A program made the position numbers and the translations under genes. From Nocardioides sp. Soil797 (lineage in GTDB: Bacteria > Actinomycetota > Actinomycetes > Propionibacteriales > Nocardioidaceae): a DNA stretch of 64,000 bases. The stretch spans positions 186,068 to 250,067 of the forward strand of contig LMSR01000019.1 in the NCBI GenBank assembly GCA_001429555.1, written 5' to 3'. Positions within the stretch are counted from its first letter, which is position 1; each line of letters starts with the position of its first letter. The notes under the pieces are model-generated. The model had not been told where the DNA came from, made no database searches, and saw only the letters and a program-made list of their open reading frames with translations. Below are positions 26,338 through 34,657 of the stretch, one piece after another.

Positions 26338-26514
26338 CTGCTCCCGGAGGGAGGGTCAGGCCTGTGTGCCCAGCGCCAACGGGTGTACGTCGGCCGCTGC
26401 TCCCGGAGGCGGGGTCAGGCCTGGGTGCCCAGCGCCAACGGGTGTACGTCGGCCGCTGCTCCCGGAGGCGGGGTCAGGCCTGGGTGCCCAGCGCCAACGG
26501 GTGTACGTCGGCCG
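26338..26514. repeat. 59-bp tandem repeat, three copies, made from the recQ 3' end
   Basis: Units at 26338-26396, 26397-26455 and 26456-26514 each start CTGCTCCCGGAGG and contain GTCAGGCCTG, then CGCCAACGGGTGTACGTCGG. The last unit includes the real stop and final 13 codons of recQ; the two outer units are non-coding copies. Near identity of units 2 and 3 means recent expansion; unit 1 has a few changes. 59 is not divisible by 3, so copies change frame. Confidence 0.93.
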
Positions 26515-28678
26515 CGCCGGCCTGCCTGATCGCCCGAGCGGCGATGGTCATCGTCCAACCGGTGCCGACCAGGTCGTCGAGGAGCAGGACCGGGCCGGCC
26601 GGGATCTCGCCCTGCAACTCGTAGCGGCGCAGCACCGCGGCCACCCGTTGTGCGGAGTTGGCCGAGCCGTGGCCGGGCTCGACCGAGTGGTCGACGATCG
26701 CGAAGCGCCCGACGACGGGCACCTTGAGGAACCGTGAGAGCCCGTCGGCGAAGTCGGCGGTGAGCTGCGCCTTGCGTCGTGACTCGACGAAGACGATGCC
26801 GACCACCTCGGGCTGCCAGTCGCCGAGCACTTCGATGACCGCCTTCACCAGCGGCACCGGCACCGGCCCGTCGGTGCCTGCCGGCGGATGGCCCTTGTCG
26901 TCGAAAGGGAGACCGGTGGACGGGTCGATCGCGGTGTCGGTGGGGGCGGCGTCACGGAACAGCTCGCGCAGGGCCTGGCCGTGGCGGAGGTCGGTCATCC
27001 GGGCCACCGCCCGGCCGGTCGAAGCTGCGTCGGCGATCTTTCCTTTGAGCTCGATGCCGAGGTTGGCCAACGCGGTCGGCCACATCTTGCGGGGGGCCAC
27101 CTCGACCCCCGGCCGGCTCAGCTGTGCGTGGGCCTCGTCGAGCGACGCGTCGGACACCACGTCGGTGAACGAGACGCCGCCGCAGTTGTCGCAGCGCCCG
27201 CAGGGACCGTCGACCCGGTCGTCGAGCTGCGTGCGCAGGAAGGTCATCCGGCAATCGGTGGTGGAGATGTAGTCGAGCATCGCCTGCTGCTCGCGATCAC
27301 GGGCCGCCTTCACCCGGTCGTAGCGCTCCTGGTCGTAGGCCCACTCGCGACCGGTGGACACCCACCCGCCCTGGACGCGTTGCACGGCCCCGTCCACATC
27401 GAGCACCTTCAGCATCATCTCGAGACGCGAGCGGCCCAGGTCGACGTACGTCTCGAGGGCGGGGGTGCCCAGCGGCTTGTCGGCGCCGGCCAGCGCGGAG
27501 AGCACCTGGCGGACCTGTGGCTCGGGTGGGAACGCGAGGGAGGCGAAGTACTTCCAGATGTCGCGGTCCTCCAGCGCTGGCAGGAGCACGACGTCGGCAC
27601 GCGCTGTGCCGCGACCGGCGCGGCCGACCTGCTGGTAGTAGGCCACTGGCGACGACGGCGCCCCCACGTTGACCACGAAGCCGAGCGTGGCGTCGAAGCC
27701 CATGCCGAGCGCACTGGTGGCGACCAGGGCCTTGACCCGGCCGGTGGCCAGGTCGGACTCGAGGGCCTCGCGCTCGGTCGGGTCGGTCTGGCCGGAGTAT
27801 GCCGCGACGGTGTGGCCGCGAGCCCGCAGGAAGGCGGCGATCTCCTGGGTCTGCGCCACGGTGAGCGTGTAGATGATGCCGGAGCCGTCGAGCTGGCCGA
27901 GATGGTCGGCCAGCCAACCCAGGCGCTGCTCGGCGGTCTTCAGCTTCACCACGGCCAGGTGCAGGGACTCGCGATCCAGCGACCCGCGTTGCACGAGCAC
28001 GTCCTGGCCCAGCTGCTCGGCCACGTCGAGGGTGACCCGCTCGTTGGCGGTGGCGGTGGTGGCCAGGACCGGGATGCCGTCACGCAGGTCGTCGAGCATG
28101 GTGCGGATCCGGCGGTAGTCGGGCCGGAAGTCGTGACCCCAGTCGGAGATGCAGTGGGCCTCGTCGACCACCAGGAGCCCGGCGGTGTCGGCGAGCCGGG
28201 GCAGCACGTTGTCGCGGAACGCCGGGTTGTTCAGCCGCTCCGGTGACACGAGGAGGACGTCGACCTCACCGGAGTTGATCGACTCCTCGATCCGGGTCCA
28301 GTCCTCGATGTTGGTCGAGTTGATGGTCACCGCATGAATGCCGGCCCGCTCCGCGGCACCGATCTGGTTGCGCATCAGGGCCAGCAGCGGGGAGACGATC
28401 ACCGTGGGGCCGGCGCCCTGCGCACGCAGCAGCGCGGTGGCCACGAAGTAGACCGCGGACTTGCCCCAACCGGTCTTCTGCACGACCAGGGCGCGGCGCT
28501 TGTCGACGGCCAACGCCTCGATCGCGGTCCACTGGTCCTCGCGCAACTGCGCGTCGTCACGCCCGACCAGCGCCTTGAGGTGGCGCTCGGCGGCGTCGCG
28601 CGCAGTGCGGCGTACGTCGTTGTCGGGTGCGGTGTCGGCCGCGGTCTGGGTGGAGGTCTGGGAACCGGTGGAGCTCAT
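26474..28678 (-). CDS. recQ: RecQ-family DNA helicase with C-terminal phosphoribosyltransferase-like domain
   Basis: 734 residues. Helicase motifs: REDQWTAIEAL (motif 0), Walker A VVQKTGWGKSAVYF, LLVVDEAHCISDWGHDFRPDY, ATTATA, and motif VI QQVGRAGRGTARADV. Zinc-binding cysteines follow in TDCRM and GPCGRCDNCGG. In place of an HRDC domain the last 100 residues look like a PRTase fold (VVGIVFVESRRKAQLTADFADGL and VLLLDDLVGTGWTMTIAARA, the PRPP-loop pattern). It unwinds 3'-5' during recombination repair. ATG at 28678 is chosen; sequence further upstream in frame is palindromic repeat, not protein. TAGACA lies 7 nt upstream, a possible leaderless promoter. Confidence 0.9.
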   Translation of the reverse strand: MSSTGSQTSTQTAADTAPDNDVRRTARDAAERHLKALVGRDDAQLREDQWTAIEALAVDKRRALVVQKTGWGKSAVYFVATALLRAQGAGPTVIVSPLLALMRNQIGAAERAGIHAVTINSTNIEDWTRIEESINSGEVDVLLVSPERLNNPAFRDNVLPRLADTAGLLVVDEAHCISDWGHDFRPDYRRIRTMLDDLRDGIPVLATTATANERVTLDVAEQLGQDVLVQRGSLDRESLHLAVVKLKTAEQRLGWLADHLGQLDGSGIIYTLTVAQTQEIAAFLRARGHTVAAYSGQTDPTEREALESDLATGRVKALVATSALGMGFDATLGFVVNVGAPSSPVAYYQQVGRAGRGTARADVVLLPALEDRDIWKYFASLAFPPEPQVRQVLSALAGADKPLGTPALETYVDLGRSRLEMMLKVLDVDGAVQRVQGGWVSTGREWAYDQERYDRVKAARDREQQAMLDYISTTDCRMTFLRTQLDDRVDGPCGRCDNCGGVSFTDVVSDASLDEAHAQLSRPGVEVAPRKMWPTALANLGIELKGKIADAASTGRAVARMTDLRHGQALRELFRDAAPTDTAIDPSTGLPFDDKGHPPAGTDGPVPVPLVKAVIEVLGDWQPEVVGIVFVESRRKAQLTADFADGLSRFLKVPVVGRFAIVDHSVEPGHGSANSAQRVAAVLRRYELQGEIPAGPVLLLDDLVGTGWTMTIAARAIRQAGAADVHPLALGTQA

Positions 28679-28792
28679 GCCCGCATGTCTACCAGCGATC
28701 GGGGACACAGCTCCGCCCGCGGCTCGGCCGGTGCTTCTCCCGGGCTCGGACGGATACCTCTTCGGGGCCGAAATGGCGCGCTCTTCCCGGCC

Positions 28793-28860
28793 GAAATGGG
28801 AACCTCCCGGCCGAAATTTCGGCCGGGAGGTTCCCATTTCCCCGGGTACCCGGGGAAATG
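28793..28860. repeat. palindromic repeat, family 2, copy B
   Basis: Two abutting perfect palindromes: 48 bp at 28793-28840 (centre GGCCGAAATTTCGGCC) and 26 bp at 28835-28860 (core CCCCGGGTACCCGGGG), sharing 6 bp. A partial extra arm (GGGGCCGAAATGG) lies just upstream. Located between recQ and tpx. It is the inverted counterpart of 13740-13830. Confidence 0.9.
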
Positions 28861-28891
28861 GGGGGCAGGTGAGTGAGACGGGTGGCGACGC

Positions 28892-29386
28892 TCAGGCGAG
28901 AGCGGCGACCGCGGCGTCGTAGTCGGGCTCCTGGGTGATCTCGGGGACCAGCTGGGAGTGCACGACCTTGCCGTCGGCGTCGAGCACGACGACCGAGCGG
29001 GCCAGCAGCCCGGCCATCGGGCCGTCGGCCATCGTGACGCCGAAGTCCTCGCCGAAGGAGGAACGGAACGCCGAGCCGACCTTCACGTTCTCGATGCCCT
29101 CGGCGCCACAGAAGCGAGCCTGGGCGAAGGGGAGGTCCTTTGAGACGTTGACCACGGTGGTGTTCTCGAGTCCGCCGGCGAGCTCGTTGAACTTGCGGAC
29201 ACTGGCCGCGCACACACCGGTGTCGATGGACGGGAAGATGTTGAGGACGGTGCGTCCCGGGACGTCGCCGGAGCTCAGGGCCGAGAGGCCCTCACCGACG
29301 AGGTCGTACGCCGGCGCGGAGGCGCCGACTGTCGGCAGCTCGCCGACCGTGTTGACGGGGGATCCCTTGAATGCAGTGGTAGCCAT
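28892..29386 (-). CDS. tpx: thiol peroxidase (atypical 2-Cys peroxiredoxin)
   Basis: 164 residues. Peroxidatic Cys in LNIFPSIDTGVCAASVRKF (about residue 60), resolving Cys in AQARFCGAEGI, and catalytic Arg in GLLARSVVVLD, all in the Tpx spacing. It reduces hydrogen peroxide and alkyl hydroperoxides with thioredoxin in the cytoplasm. TAGGAA lies 6 nt before the ATG, fitting a leaderless transcript. It is a single-gene unit next to an unrelated phosphatase gene. Confidence 0.95.
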   Translation of the reverse strand: MATTAFKGSPVNTVGELPTVGASAPAYDLVGEGLSALSSGDVPGRTVLNIFPSIDTGVCAASVRKFNELAGGLENTTVVNVSKDLPFAQARFCGAEGIENVKVGSAFRSSFGEDFGVTMADGPMAGLLARSVVVLDADGKVVHSQLVPEITQEPDYDAAVAALA

Positions 29387-29392
29387 GCCCCA

Positions 29393-29398
29393 TTCCTA
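29393..29398 (-). promoter_or_regulatory. -10 element of leaderless tpx
   Basis: On the minus strand TAGGAA (then T), 6 nt, ATG at 29386. Confidence 0.5.
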
Positions 29399-29466
29399 CA
29401 CGGTCGGCACGAACCGACGGCGTGCAGGTCGCTCCGTGGGCAGACGAGAGATCGGTGGGTCGAGGC

Positions 29467-30258
29467 TCAGGCGTGGTCGGTGAAGGAGCCGCCGGCCAAC
29501 ACCGGCACCGTCGTACTCGCGTCGATCTCGGCCGCGACCGCCACGTCGTCCTCGAACCCCTTGTCGACCAGCTCACGCCCACTGGCACAGGCATGCAGCG
29601 CCTCCCGCAGGTCGGCCTCGACGGCCCGGAACGCCTGCTCGGCCACCCGGGCCTCGGGCGAGAGGGTGCTGAGCCCGAGGTCGACGAGCGCCGCCAGCAC
29701 GGCGCCGGCACCCCACAGGTCCTCGACGCAGGGACGCAGCGTGTCACCCGGCCAACGCTCGCCGGCCGCGACCACGGCCACGGTCGACGTACGCCCTCGG
29801 GACCAGGCCTCGCGGGCCAGGTGGGCGGCGACCGCGCGTCGGTTGCGCAGGCTCGCGGCAATCACCTCGGCGCCGGATTCGGCGATCGCGTCACAGATCG
29901 TGGAACCGTTGGGGCTCGGCAGCACCAGCTTGGTGAGGTCGGTGGCCCGCTGCAGCGACGACGGAGACAGGGAGACGTGCCGGCCCTCGAGCCCGAGGGC
30001 CTCGAACCGGCCCACTGCCAAGGTCGCACCCTCGCGCATGGCGAGCTCCTTGGCCCGCGCATCACGCCACCGGAACGGGAACACCTCGATGCCACGCTCC
30101 ACCGCGACCGTGACCGAGGTGGTGAAGGAGAGCACGTCGACGACCACTGCGTGGTCACACCCGCCGAGCGCCTCGGCACCGACGGGACCCCACTCGAACC
30201 TGACGTCGTACGTCGTCTGGCGGTGGGCCTGATCGAATGCGTCGCTGTGCGTGTTCAC
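29467..30258 (-). CDS. comB: 2-phosphosulfolactate phosphatase (ComB) family protein
   Basis: 263 residues. ComB-family features: AVVVDVLSFTTSVTVAVERG near the N-terminus, LVLPSPNGSTICDAI, VAVVAAGERW and CVEDLWGAGAVLAAL, which form the magnesium-dependent active site in this fold. ComB makes sulfolactate from phosphosulfolactate, a coenzyme M route step in archaea; homologues are widespread in bacteria without CoM, where the substrate is uncertain. No other CoM or sulfolactate gene is nearby. GTG at 30258 is preceded by TAGAAC and 6 nt (possibly leaderless). Confidence 0.85.
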   Translation of the reverse strand: MNTHSDAFDQAHRQTTYDVRFEWGPVGAEALGGCDHAVVVDVLSFTTSVTVAVERGIEVFPFRWRDARAKELAMREGATLAVGRFEALGLEGRHVSLSPSSLQRATDLTKLVLPSPNGSTICDAIAESGAEVIAASLRNRRAVAAHLAREAWSRGRTSTVAVVAAGERWPGDTLRPCVEDLWGAGAVLAALVDLGLSTLSPEARVAEQAFRAVEADLREALHACASGRELVDKGFEDDVAVAAEIDASTTVPVLAGGSFTDHA

Positions 30259-30264
30259 GGCCCA

Positions 30265-30270
30265 GTTCTA
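30265..30270 (-). promoter_or_regulatory. candidate -10 element of comB-like gene
   Basis: Minus-strand TAGAAC, 6 nt, GTG at 30258; the last base departs from the TANNNT consensus. Confidence 0.35.
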
Positions 30271-30333
30271 CACGCTCGGTCGGCTCCACACACCCGCCCC
30301 ACCCACACCACTGCACACCCCACTGCCCCCGCA

Positions 30334-30389
30334 GTTACCGAAACGTATGCAGGTTTTCGGTCGGCGGAACCTGCATACGCTTCGGTAAC
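30334..30389. repeat. palindromic repeat, family 1, copy 1
   Basis: Arms GTTACCGAAACGTATGCAGG and CCTGCATACGCTTCGGTAAC, one mismatch, with a 16-bp asymmetric centre. It sits between two divergent genes. Confidence 0.92.
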
Positions 30390-30521
30390 GCTGGTGGGGG
30401 TCGGCGGCCGTCAGGGGAAAGCCACTCCGGGATGTCGCATTCGGGGAACAAACCATCCCTTCCACCCCTACTATCCGATCAACCGGGACCACGGGGGTCC
30501 CCTTCTCGTGGGAGGGCCCAC

Positions 30522-32354
30522 ATGTCTCGTGCCCGTCTTGTCCTCGCCAGCGGCCTGGGGGCCGCTGCTCTCGTCACCGGCGGCCTCGCCTCTGGTGCGG
30601 TGACTGCATCCGCGCTCGCCGAGCCAGGTGACAGCGCAACGTGTCCGGCCGCGTTCCCCGCCGATGAGTTGACCCTGGGTGACGGGGTCACCGGCCTGAC
30701 CACCGCCGGCAGCTACCGCCGCGACGGGGTGGAGCACGACTCCACGACCGTCCCCGAGGGCTTCACCGGGATCTACCGCGGCTCGATCGATGACCCGGGC
30801 GGTGACCTGCTCGTCTTCGAGCTCGAGGGGTCCCGCATCACGCACAGTGACGGCAGCGTGGATGCCGGCATCTGGGCGGGGATGTCTGGCTCGCCGGTCT
30901 TCGCCGCCGACGGTCGCCTGATCGGCGCGGTCTCCTACTCCTTCACCGGTCTCCTCGGCAGTACCTTCGCCGGCGTCACGCCTGCCGACCAGCTCTATGA
31001 CCTGCTCGACGACGGAGCGCCGGCCGCGCCGGCCCGCATCAAGTTGTCGTCCAAGGAGCAGCAGCAGCTGGTCCGTGGCGGGCTCCCGGCCACAGCCGCC
31101 GAACGCGGCCTTCGACAGCTCACCCCGGAGGTGACCCTCTCAGGAGTGAAGGGGGCGAAGCAGGTCTCCCTGAACCGCATCGCCGAGCGGTTCGGGATGG
31201 CAGCCCCCAGCCTGACCGGCGGCACGTCCGGCCCGGCCGAGGAGGTGCCGATCGTTCCCGGCTCCAACTTCGCCGCCGCCGACAGCTTCGGGACGATCTC
31301 GCTCTTCGGGGTCGGCACCACCACGGCCGTCTGCGACGACCGGGCCATCGCCTTCGGTCACCCGGCGAACTGGGCGCCGAGCACGGAGTCGGTCCACGGC
31401 GCCACCACCACGATCATCCAGGGTGACGGTGCCGGCTCCTACAAGATGGCCAACCTGGCCGCTCCGGTCGGCACCCTGGTCAGTGACCACCTCGCCGGGA
31501 TCGTCGGCCAGCTCGGCGAGATCCCCGCCACCGCGACCGTCTCCTCGACGACGACGGGCCCCAAGCCCCGACAGTCCCTCAGCCACGTGCCGAACCCCGC
31601 GGCCCTGGGCTACGTGGTGGCCAACCAGACCTACCTCGACACACTGCTCACTCTCGACCAGGACGCGGGCGGCTCGGTCAGCCTCTCGTGGAAGATCACC
31701 TACCAGCGCGCGGACGGGTCGACACACGTCTTCACCCGCTCGAACGAGTACGCGGCCGACAGCTGGCTCTCCGAGGTGGTCACTGCCGACGTCGGTGCAG
31801 ATGTCGACGCCATCGTGAACAACCCCTTCGAGCCGGTCGTCGTCACCGACGTCGAGGTCACCGAGGACGCATCCCGGGAATTCCGGATGCTCAAGCTGGG
31901 CAAGGTCGAGCTGCGTCAGGGCAAGAAGTGGCTGAAGCTGCAGCGCAACGGCAAGGCCCCGCTGAAGCCCGGAACGACCATGAAGCTGCGGATCAACCTG
32001 GTGCCGTCCAGCGGCGCCTCCACGGCGAGCGCCGTCTCGAAGGTGGTGTCGGTGAAGATCCCGAAGAAGGCGACCCGCACGGGCCACCTGGCGATCGTCG
32101 GCAACGGTGTCAGCTTCGACGACTTCTACTTCGACGAGTACTACCCCGAGGAGAACGCGGCCAAGAGTCTCCCTGCCCTCCTCGCCCGGCTGCAGGCACA
32201 ACCAGGTCAGGACGACGTGACCATTCAGCTGATGCACGCGGTCAAGGGCAAGAAGAAGCCGCGGGTCGTCACCCAGACCTGGCAGGCTCCCGACGTGACC
32301 ACGGGCAGCTTCGACGTCCGGCTCAAGCAGGCAGGAGCCAAGGCCAGGCGCTAG
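30522..32354 (+). CDS. secreted SpoIVB/S55-type peptidase-domain protein
   Basis: 610 residues. Sec signal peptide (about 30 residues). Then a domain matching the S55 family pattern: DDPGGDLLVFELEGSRI, GIWAGMSGSPVFAADGRLIGAVSYSF (putative nucleophile Ser in GMSGSP) and FAGVTPADQLYDLL; later AIAFGHPANWAP may supply the His. The C-terminal half (from about residue 430) looks like beta-sandwich domains with a Lys-rich FRMLKLGKVELRQGKKWLKL segment. In spore formers S55 is the SpoIVB sporulation protease; this subgroup with GMSGSP ahead of the GH motif occurs in non-spore-formers with unknown targets. ATG 30522 follows GGGAGG. Confidence 0.75.
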   Translation: MSRARLVLASGLGAAALVTGGLASGAVTASALAEPGDSATCPAAFPADELTLGDGVTGLTTAGSYRRDGVEHDSTTVPEGFTGIYRGSIDDPGGDLLVFELEGSRITHSDGSVDAGIWAGMSGSPVFAADGRLIGAVSYSFTGLLGSTFAGVTPADQLYDLLDDGAPAAPARIKLSSKEQQQLVRGGLPATAAERGLRQLTPEVTLSGVKGAKQVSLNRIAERFGMAAPSLTGGTSGPAEEVPIVPGSNFAAADSFGTISLFGVGTTTAVCDDRAIAFGHPANWAPSTESVHGATTTIIQGDGAGSYKMANLAAPVGTLVSDHLAGIVGQLGEIPATATVSSTTTGPKPRQSLSHVPNPAALGYVVANQTYLDTLLTLDQDAGGSVSLSWKITYQRADGSTHVFTRSNEYAADSWLSEVVTADVGADVDAIVNNPFEPVVVTDVEVTEDASREFRMLKLGKVELRQGKKWLKLQRNGKAPLKPGTTMKLRINLVPSSGASTASAVSKVVSVKIPKKATRTGHLAIVGNGVSFDDFYFDEYYPEENAAKSLPALLARLQAQPGQDDVTIQLMHAVKGKKKPRVVTQTWQAPDVTTGSFDVRLKQAGAKARR

Positions 32355-32382
32355 ACGCTGGGACCGTTCCCGCCAGGCTTCA

Positions 32383-32457
32383 AATCGCGCACGTGCACGG
32401 TTGTGACAGGAGTTCTGCCGGCCGATTCCGTCGTCACAACGGTGCACGTGCGCGATT
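32383..32457. repeat. palindromic repeat, family 3, left copy
   Basis: Arms of 25 bp (AATCGCGCACGTGCACGG plus TTGTGAC, and its inverse) with one mismatch and a 25-bp spacer. Lies between the convergent S55-type and M13 genes, where it could end both transcripts. Confidence 0.85.
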
Positions 32458-32503
32458 GCGGCCCCGGTCGTCTCAGATCCGGCCGCGTCTCAGTTGCCGA
32501 GGA

Positions 32504-34462
32504 TCACCAGATCCTGACGCGCTGGTCGGCGTCGAGCCAGAGGCCGTCGCCCTCGACGGTCTCGAACGCGGCGTGGAACTCGTCGAGGTTGCGCACGATG
32601 TTGGCGCGGAACTCCGGCGGGCTGTGCGGGTCGATGGTGAGGTACTGCTGGTCCTGCTCCTTGCGGCGCTTGGTGCGCCAGCAGTAGGCCCAGTTCATGA
32701 AGAGTCGCTGCGACCCACTGGCGTCGGCGGGCTCACCCCCGACAGGCGCACCGAGTGAGAGCTGGTAGGCCTTGTGCCCGATGGTCAGGCCGCCGAGGTC
32801 GCCGATGTTCTCACCGACCGTCAGCGCACCGTTGACCCGCTCGCCCGGCAGGTTGCGCGGCTCGAAGGCGTCGTACTGCTCGATGAGGGCCTTGCTCTTG
32901 ACCTCGAAGGCGGCCTTGTCAGCCGGGGTCCACCAGTCGTTGAGGTTGCCGGCTCCGTCGTACTGGGCGCCCTGGTCGTCGAAGCCGTGTCCGATCTCGT
33001 GGCCGATCACCGACCCGATGCCGCCGTAGTTCTCCGCGGCGTCGGCGTCGGGGCTGAAGAACGGCTTCTGCAGGATGCCCGCCGGGAAGCAGATCTCGTT
33101 GGTGCCGGGGTTGTAGTAGGCGTTGACGGTCTGCGGCAGCATGAACCACTCGTCGCGGTCGACCGGCGAGCCGATCTTGGCGAGCTGGCGGTCCGTCTCG
33201 AACGCGGCCGCCGCGGCCACGTTGCCGATCAGGTCGTCACGGCTGACCTGCAGCCCGGAGTAGTCGCGGAACTTCTCCGGATAGCCGATCTTGGGGCGGA
33301 AGGTGGCCAGCTTCTCGTAGGCCCGCTCCTTGGTCTCCTCGGTCATCCACTCGAGCGCCTCGATGGAGACCCGGTAGGCCTTGAGCAGGTTGTCGACCAG
33401 CTCGTCCATCAGCTCCTTGGAGCGCGGCGGGAAGTGCCGGGAGACGTACTCCTCACCGACGGCCTCACCGATGGCGCCCTCGACGAAGGCAACGCCACGC
33501 TTCCACCGCGCGCGCAGCTCGGGCGTGCCGTTGAGGGTGCGGCCGTAGAAGTCGAAGTTGGCCTCGACGAAGTCGTCGGTCAGGTACGGCGCGCTCGAGC
33601 GCAGCACCCGGCTGAGGAACCACGGACGCCACTGCTCGATCGAGACCTCGTCGAGCACCGTCGACAGGTTCTGCAGGAAGGACGGCTGGCGCACGCAGGT
33701 CTCGGCGAGGAGCTGCTCGTTGCCACCGAGGTTGGTGGCGTAGGCCTTCCAGTCGAAGCTCGGCGCCAACGCCACGAGCTCGTCGTACGTCGTGAGGTTG
33801 TAGGTCTTCTGCACGTCGCGGGTCTCGGCGCGCTCCCAGTGGCCCTTGGCGATGCGGGTGTCGACGTCGAGGACGACGCGAGCGGCGCCGGCCGGGTCGT
33901 CCTGGCCGGCCAGGGTGAAGAGGCGCTCGAGGTAGGCGACGTACTTCTCACGGACCTCGGCGAACTTGTCGTCGCGATAGTAGGACTCGTCGGGCAGCCC
34001 GAGGCCGCCCTGGCCGATGTTGAAGAGGTAGCGGTCGGAGAACTTGTCGTCTGTGTCGACGAACGACCCGAACAGGCCGGCACCGCCGACCCGCTCGAAC
34101 TCGCCGATGAACGCGGCCAGGTCACGGACGTCGCGCAGCCCGGCGACCGCGTTGATCAGCGGCTGGATCGGCGTGATGCCCCGGCGGTTGACCGTCTCGG
34201 TGTCCATGAACGAGGCATGGAGGGCGCTGATCTTCGCGCCGTTCTCGGAGAGCTCGGCCGGATCGGTGGCGGCAAGGTCCTCGATGATCTCGCGGACCTG
34301 CTCCTCGGCGGCGTCGGCCAGCTGGACGAACGGCCCCCAGCTGGAACGGTCGCTCGGGATCTCGGTCTCCTCGAGCCAGCGCCCGTTGACGTGGCCGAAG
34401 AGATCGTCCTGGGGACGGATGTCGGGGTTCATGCCCGGTCGGGCGTCGTCAAGAATGCTCAC
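32504..34462 (-). CDS. M13-family (neprilysin-like) zinc metallopeptidase
   Basis: 652 residues. Zinc site SVIGHEIGHGFDDQGAQYDG at about residues 484-503; upstream substrate-binding NAYYNPGTNEICFPAGILQ; third ligand region ENIGDLGGL; C-terminal RANIVRNLDEFHAAF, all in M13 order. No signal peptide, so it is probably a cytoplasmic oligopeptidase like PepO. GTG at 34462 follows TAGTGT and 7 nt, so likely leaderless. The gene is flanked on both sides by related palindromic repeats. Confidence 0.93.
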   Translation of the reverse strand: MSILDDARPGMNPDIRPQDDLFGHVNGRWLEETEIPSDRSSWGPFVQLADAAEEQVREIIEDLAATDPAELSENGAKISALHASFMDTETVNRRGITPIQPLINAVAGLRDVRDLAAFIGEFERVGGAGLFGSFVDTDDKFSDRYLFNIGQGGLGLPDESYYRDDKFAEVREKYVAYLERLFTLAGQDDPAGAARVVLDVDTRIAKGHWERAETRDVQKTYNLTTYDELVALAPSFDWKAYATNLGGNEQLLAETCVRQPSFLQNLSTVLDEVSIEQWRPWFLSRVLRSSAPYLTDDFVEANFDFYGRTLNGTPELRARWKRGVAFVEGAIGEAVGEEYVSRHFPPRSKELMDELVDNLLKAYRVSIEALEWMTEETKERAYEKLATFRPKIGYPEKFRDYSGLQVSRDDLIGNVAAAAAFETDRQLAKIGSPVDRDEWFMLPQTVNAYYNPGTNEICFPAGILQKPFFSPDADAAENYGGIGSVIGHEIGHGFDDQGAQYDGAGNLNDWWTPADKAAFEVKSKALIEQYDAFEPRNLPGERVNGALTVGENIGDLGGLTIGHKAYQLSLGAPVGGEPADASGSQRLFMNWAYCWRTKRRKEQDQQYLTIDPHSPPEFRANIVRNLDEFHAAFETVEGDGLWLDADQRVRIW

Positions 34463-34469
34463 GGCGACG

Positions 34470-34475
34470 ACACTA
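34470..34475 (-). promoter_or_regulatory. -10 element of leaderless M13 peptidase gene
   Basis: Minus-strand TAGTGT, 7 nt, GTG at 34462. Confidence 0.5.
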
Positions 34476-34511
34476 AGCCATGCCTGTCAACCGGTGCCGC
34501 ACGCGCGGGGC

Positions 34512-34590
34512 CACAATCCGGCACGTGCTCGGCTGTGACGGCGGCGGAGACCCGATCGCGGCCGCAACTCCGCACGTGCGGAGTTGTGAC
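34512..34590. repeat. palindromic repeat, family 3, right copy
   Basis: Contains a perfect 22-bp palindrome at 34565-34586 (core CTCCGCACGTGCGGAG) and a related degenerate stretch CCGGCACGTGC...GGCTGTGACGG at 34519-34542. Shares the CGCACGTGC core and the TTGTGAC(G/A)GG edge with the repeat at 32383-32457. Confidence 0.75.
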
Positions 34591-34657
34591 GGGTTGCCGA
34601 CGCCCGAGGACGCGCCGGACGGACGCGTCGATCCACGAGCCTGAGCACGCGAGCGGC

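Noticed and set aside
26338..26514. CRISPR array
   Set aside because: Direct repeats are contiguous 59-bp units without spacers and derive from the recQ 3' end.
28679..28837. N-terminal extension of RecQ in frame
   Set aside because: The added residues are translated palindromic repeat (RPKFRPGGSHFG) and lack a ribosome site.
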